Assembly: GCA_937966555.1 (NCBI GenBank)
Contig: CALCLY010000022.1
Coordinates: 297,941-361,940 of the forward strand
Length of the DNA stretch: 64,000 bases
Reading direction: 5' to 3'
Source: CALCLY01 sp900552775
GTDB lineage: Bacteria; Bacillota; Clostridia; UMGS1883; UMGS1540
Positions within the stretch are counted from its first letter, which is position 1, and the number at the start of each line of letters is the position of its first letter. The notes below the pieces were generated by a model. It was not told where the DNA came from, made no database searches, and saw only the letters and a list, made by a program, of their open reading frames with translations. Positions 61,563 through 64,000 of the stretch are shown piece by piece. The translations under genes and the position numbers were made by a program.

Positions 61563-61576
61563 AATTTATCACTCCT

Positions 61577-62112
61577 TTACTCAATCCAAACATCATTTAA
61601 TACTTCATTGCCCCAAACGTCCCAGCCGGGCGGCGCCTGTCTTGCAAACAGTCCACTCTCGGCAGGTCGCCCATAAGCTCGATTATTTTATCTCTCGTTA
61701 TATCCGGCTTTTTGCTGTGTTCCTCAACAGGCGAGATTATGAGCTGATGTACTTTTCTTGAAATCCGTTTCGGGTGTCCTTTTGTTGCAACGAGGCAAAC
61801 CTCGGCGTTGTTTCTCGTCCACCAGCCCATACCCATAAACCAGCTATCTGATTTTTTATTTTTCTTTACCCACACGAAAGCAACCGTGCTGTACTTAAAG
61901 CCCCAAGCCTTAATAACCTCAAAGGCTTCTTCTAATTTCGGGAAGGTTGCCCACATAAACAGAACGCAGTCGTCGGCCGCAAATTTTTGTACTGGAAGTT
62001 CGCAAATTTCCTCAACCGTCATTACGGGATAGTGATTCGCCGGATTGCCGCGCAAAAGTCCGCCCTTGTACTTTCAGGGCGGGTCCGCGTAGACAATACT
62101 GTACTTTTTCAT
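61577..62112 (-). pseudogene. MT-A70 adenine methylase gene with nonsense and frameshift lesions
   Basis: From ATG 62112 the reading is MKKYSIVYADPP, then TGA at 62076-62074 where the family has the Trp of its DPPW catalytic motif, then KYKGGLLRGNPANHYPVM and a normal body (CVLFMWATFPKLEEAFEVIK, TRNNAEVCLVATKGHPKRIS). Near 61653 one base is missing: restoring it turns VDCLQDRRRPAG into VELFARQAPPGWDVWGNEV, the usual family end, with stop at 61577. Two independent lesions make this a pseudogene, not a recoded gene. Confidence 0.88.
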
Positions 62113-62177
62113 AGTTTCAAAAGCCTCCTTTCGCCTTGAATAATTGTCAATCGTCCATTGTCAATTATCAATTATTT

Positions 62178-63047
62178 TTAGTGTGCGTTAAATATTGATT
62201 TTGAAATGCCGCCCGTCTTAAACAGGGTAAAGCATAAAACAACGGTATATGCCGCAACGCTGAGCAGCGTGGCTTGAATATCCGTTGTGAATGTCAGACT
62301 GTTTACCAGCGCCGCATAAATGCCGACGCATACCATTATGAAAAAGCCCTGAAAGCCGAGAGCGACAAGTCCTCTTAAATAATTGTTTCCCATTTGCCCC
62401 CATTCACGGTTTGTCATAGTGGCAAACGGAATCGCCCCGACGGAGCTATACAAATAAATTTCTATCATTCGCCCGAATATTACGACGGTAATGCAGACGG
62501 ATAGAATTTTCATACAAAGGCTAATCAATGACGATTCAAGCATAAGCAAAACAAGTTCGCCCGTGCTCATTGCTTCAAGCGTCGAATGAATATCGGTTAT
62601 AGCCGATGAAATATCCACGCTTGTATTTGAGCCTATCACACCGGAGCTTTGCCGGACAACATACTGCGCCAAATCGAACACACCCATAATAATGTCAAAG
62701 GTGTGCGTTGCGATTACAACCGCCGCGCACGCCTTGAACAAAAATTTGAAAAACATAAATGTGTCAATATCGTGCATATTGTTTTTCTCTGTTATCATTG
62801 TGATTAGCTCATAGCAAAGAATAAATGTGATAATAAGCCCCGCAATCGGGAGTATTACATTTTCCGAAAGCGTCTGAATTATCGAAAACACGCTTGCGTT
62901 CCATTGCTGCGGAGTTTTGCCGACCTCCGCAGCAATAGTGCCGACTTTCTCGTTTACGTCGTTGAACATTGTAGATAAGCTGCTCTCGATAACCGACATA
63001 AGAAAGTCATTGATTGCCTTTGTAATTTTTTCAAAAATGCTGTCCAC
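62178..63047 (-). CDS. VirB6/TrbL-like channel protein
   Basis: 289 residues from GTG 63047. Around six membrane helices (SENVILPIAGLIITFILCYE; MKILSVCITVVIFGRMIEI; LVALGFQGFFIMVCVGIYAA; ATLLSVAAYTVVLCFTLFK) and the family segment SVGAIPFATMTNREWGQMGN. Corresponds to the CD1112-type VirB6/TrbL protein of Tn1549-like elements and forms the inner-membrane channel. Follows the Maff2 remnant by 3 nt. Confidence 0.9.
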   Translation of the reverse strand: MDSIFEKITKAINDFLMSVIESSLSTMFNDVNEKVGTIAAEVGKTPQQWNASVFSIIQTLSENVILPIAGLIITFILCYELITMITEKNNMHDIDTFMFFKFLFKACAAVVIATHTFDIIMGVFDLAQYVVRQSSGVIGSNTSVDISSAITDIHSTLEAMSTGELVLLMLESSLISLCMKILSVCITVVIFGRMIEIYLYSSVGAIPFATMTNREWGQMGNNYLRGLVALGFQGFFIMVCVGIYAALVNSLTFTTDIQATLLSVAAYTVVLCFTLFKTGGISKSIFNAH

Positions 63048-63050
63048 CGA

Positions 63051-63128
63051 TTAAAACAATCCTGACAGCAAAGGAATGAGGGAAGTACCAATCAGCACGA
63101 CACCGCCGCCTGCCATAAGCTGTGTCAT
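63051..63128 (-). pseudogene. Maff2-family protein, only the C-terminal 25 codons left
   Basis: Reads MTQLMAGGGVVLIG, then TSLIPLLSGLF and TAA, which is the end of the Maff2 small membrane protein always found before the VirB6/TrbL gene. The reading frame upstream (FFVFHLNKR) is unrelated and no start with ribosome-binding site exists. The break point near 63130 marks where the conserved transfer module stops. Confidence 0.8.
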
Positions 63129-63227
63129 TCGTTTATTGAGGTGGAATACAAAAAATTTTATAGAAACGGCAATTTGAGATATTGTTAAAATAATTAAAGA
63201 TATATGTTGACATTTTAAGCGTTTTTT
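63129..63227. other. Gene-free junction between the Maff2 remnant and repeat C
   Basis: AT-rich, no gene and no motif recognised. It separates the conserved transfer genes from foreign sequence. Confidence 0.5.
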
Positions 63228-63323
63228 ATCGCATAAAATAAGGGGTTTCAGAGGTCAAAACAGGCAAGGTAATGGTTTTATATTACCTTGTCCGAAAATG
63301 CAGTTTTCGTTTTCTACACACAT
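63228..63323 (+). repeat. Dispersed structured repeat, copy C
   Basis: Contains two hairpins: CAAGGTAAT/ATTACCTTG (63264-63272 region to 63291) and CGAAAA/TTTTCG (63293-63309). Copies A and B share the flanking words GGTTTCAG, AAAACAG and TTTTCTAC. It ends directly in a 17-bp terminator. Confidence 0.7.
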
Positions 63324-63366
63324 AAAAAATATCGTGATACACAAAACAGGTATCACGATATTTTTT
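63324..63366. terminator. Strong bidirectional terminator after repeat C
   Basis: 17-bp perfect stem AAAAAATATCGTGATAC / GTATCACGATATTTTTT with a 9-nt loop; 30 nt after the stop of the convergent 85-residue gene. Confidence 0.85.
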
Positions 63367-63395
63367 GAGTTTTATAATATAGCCATTTGTGAAAA

Positions 63396-63653
63396 TTATT
63401 TCTGCTCGGATAATAATATTATGTCGTATGGTTTTTCGGGGCTTGTATCACGCACAATATATCCGTTGCCGTGTACTCTTGGTTCAGGGATGTCTTTCGG
63501 TATGATTGTTATATAATTTTTCTTCGGCTTACCGAAATCAAACTCCCATTTTTCGCCTCTGTAAACGCCGTCGTGAAAACTGTAACCGCCGGCATATACA
63601 ATAGTGGATGTTACTGCTGCTACGATGAAAGTTAAAAACCATATTTTTTTCAT
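63396..63653 (-). CDS. Small secreted protein
   Basis: 85 residues; GGAGGTGAAAAGGCA before the ATG. Signal peptide 1-21 (KKIWFLTFIVAAVTSTIVYA). The mature chain (YSFHDGVYRGEKWEFDFGKP, KKNYITIIPKDIPEPRVHGN) has no family I know. It lies 58 nt after the SLH gene on the same strand, probably one transcription unit. Confidence 0.65.
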   Translation of the reverse strand: MKKIWFLTFIVAAVTSTIVYAGGYSFHDGVYRGEKWEFDFGKPKKNYITIIPKDIPEPRVHGNGYIVRDTSPEKPYDIILLSEQK

Positions 63654-63711
63654 TGCCTTTTCACCTCCGATTTAAAGACGGTATCTGCAACAGTGCAAAA
63701 TAGTTGCAGTT

Positions 63712-64000
63712 TTACTTATATTCGTAAATTCTTACCAATGTAACAACGGTTTGTTCCAGCGAAAAAGGTGTTTTCGGCGAAAACGTTTCATTGTCTACGC
63801 CAATCATTATTTTATGCGTTTTCATTGAATATACGCTGTTTTTAGCCCAATCACTGATTGTATTATCATCAGCATACAATTTTTCTTTATCGGAGTTGTC
63901 TGCATCCGTTTTATAAACAAACTTAAACAGCCTGCCGAGGATAGTTGCGGCTTCTTCCCGTGAAATGGAATCATTCGGATAAAATTCCGTTGCCGATTTT
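63712..64000 (-). CDS. SLH-domain protein, C-terminal fragment (start outside window)
   Basis: The last 95 codons are visible and end at TAA 63712. One SLH unit with FYPNDSISREEAATILGRLF and the beginning of another, YADDNTISDWAKNSVYSMKT, HKIMIGVDNETFSPKTPFSL, ending VTLVRIYEYK. A wall-anchored protein like those at 10.5-14.8 kb, but with different sequence. Whether it is element cargo or chromosomal cannot be told. Confidence 0.85.
   Translation of the reverse strand, partial: KSATEFYPNDSISREEAATILGRLFKFVYKTDADNSDKEKLYADDNTISDWAKNSVYSMKTHKIMIGVDNETFSPKTPFSLEQTVVTLVRIYEYK

Larger units (their letters stand above)
29648..64000. mobile_element. Integrative conjugative element (Tn1549/CD1107-like), right end outside the window
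   Basis: Content: large serine recombinase plus TnpW; sigma factor plus HTH_16; MobC plus MOBP relaxase with candidate oriT; PrgI, VirB4, VirB6/TrbL and NlpC/P60 of a Gram-positive type IV secretion system; TopB, antirestriction proteins and methylases. The left end must lie in the few bases between the tRNA terminator and the recombinase stop at 29657. The right end is not seen. No VirD4 gene is present in the window. The part after 63.13 kb (85-residue secreted protein, SLH protein) may be cargo, an insertion, or already chromosome. Confidence 0.85.

Noticed and set aside
62074..62076. TGA in the MT-A70 gene read as tryptophan or selenocysteine
   Set aside because: Trp is TGG everywhere else, no SECIS-like stem was seen, and a second frameshift in the same gene points to decay.

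Overview
The window looks like one contig from a Gram-positive Clostridia-type anaerobe, probably an uncultured gut or rumen member. The reasons are GGAGG-type ribosome-binding sites on nearly every gene, sigma-A type promoters, S-layer-homology (SLH) anchored secreted proteins, an ECF vitamin transporter, YesM/YesN-type two-component sugar sensing, and a Tn1549/CD1107-type conjugative element. The abundance of SLH, LamG-like and stalk-domain secreted proteins recalls Monoglobus-like clostridia, but that is only an impression.

Chromosomal part, left (1-15.7 kb): a minus-strand operon of at least seven tightly overlapping genes reads from an AraC/cupin regulator through two SLH proteins, a GHL6-type glycosidase-like enzyme, a 1479-residue secreted heparinase II/III-type lyase, a secreted LamG-like protein and a second, leaderless heparinase-type lyase. 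The last gene leaves the window. The likely role is surface-anchored degradation of an acidic polysaccharide. A divergent pair (TIM-barrel sugar isomerase/epimerase and HAD-IIA phosphatase) may handle the products.

Chromosomal part, middle (17.7-29.6 kb): an ECF S-component lies divergent from a C-terminally truncated MocR regulator (possible vitamin B6 locus). Next comes an operon encoding a response regulator, sensor kinase, sugar-binding lipoprotein and L-glyceraldehyde-3-phosphate-reductase-like enzyme, and then mglBAC galactose uptake with a small InlB-repeat membrane protein. A tRNA-Leu(CAG) with its own promoter and terminator closes the chromosome.

Integrative conjugative element (about 29.65 kb to the window end): a large serine recombinase and TnpW lie beside the tRNA terminator, followed by a sigma factor and a frameshifted HTH_16 gene. 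Next is a cargo zone of secreted proteins, a candidate small RNA and a complete agr-type quorum-sensing locus, with an agrD gene whose likely lactone residue is serine. A candidate oriT with MobC and relaxase reads rightward. A long leftward transfer operon follows: Cys-rich VLP, ArdA/YodL/DUF3846, TTRAP, ArdC-like, ArdA-like, TopB, AbrB/RelE-type pair, DUF4366, DUF4315, NlpC/P60, two paralogues, HNH-like cargo, cytosine methyltransferase, VirB4, PrgI, a broken MT-A70 methylase, VirB6/TrbL and a truncated Maff2. No VirD4 coupling protein is seen, and three small genes are broken, so this copy may be decaying or rearranged.

The most interesting observations are: the element-borne agr switch with 21-bp direct repeats at its promoter and a nearby candidate sRNA; a common C-terminal tail on six transfer-operon proteins that could be a translocation signal; a dual-coding region inside the cytosine methyltransferase gene; a three-copy structured intergenic repeat sitting at module boundaries; and an integrase-N-terminus chimera.
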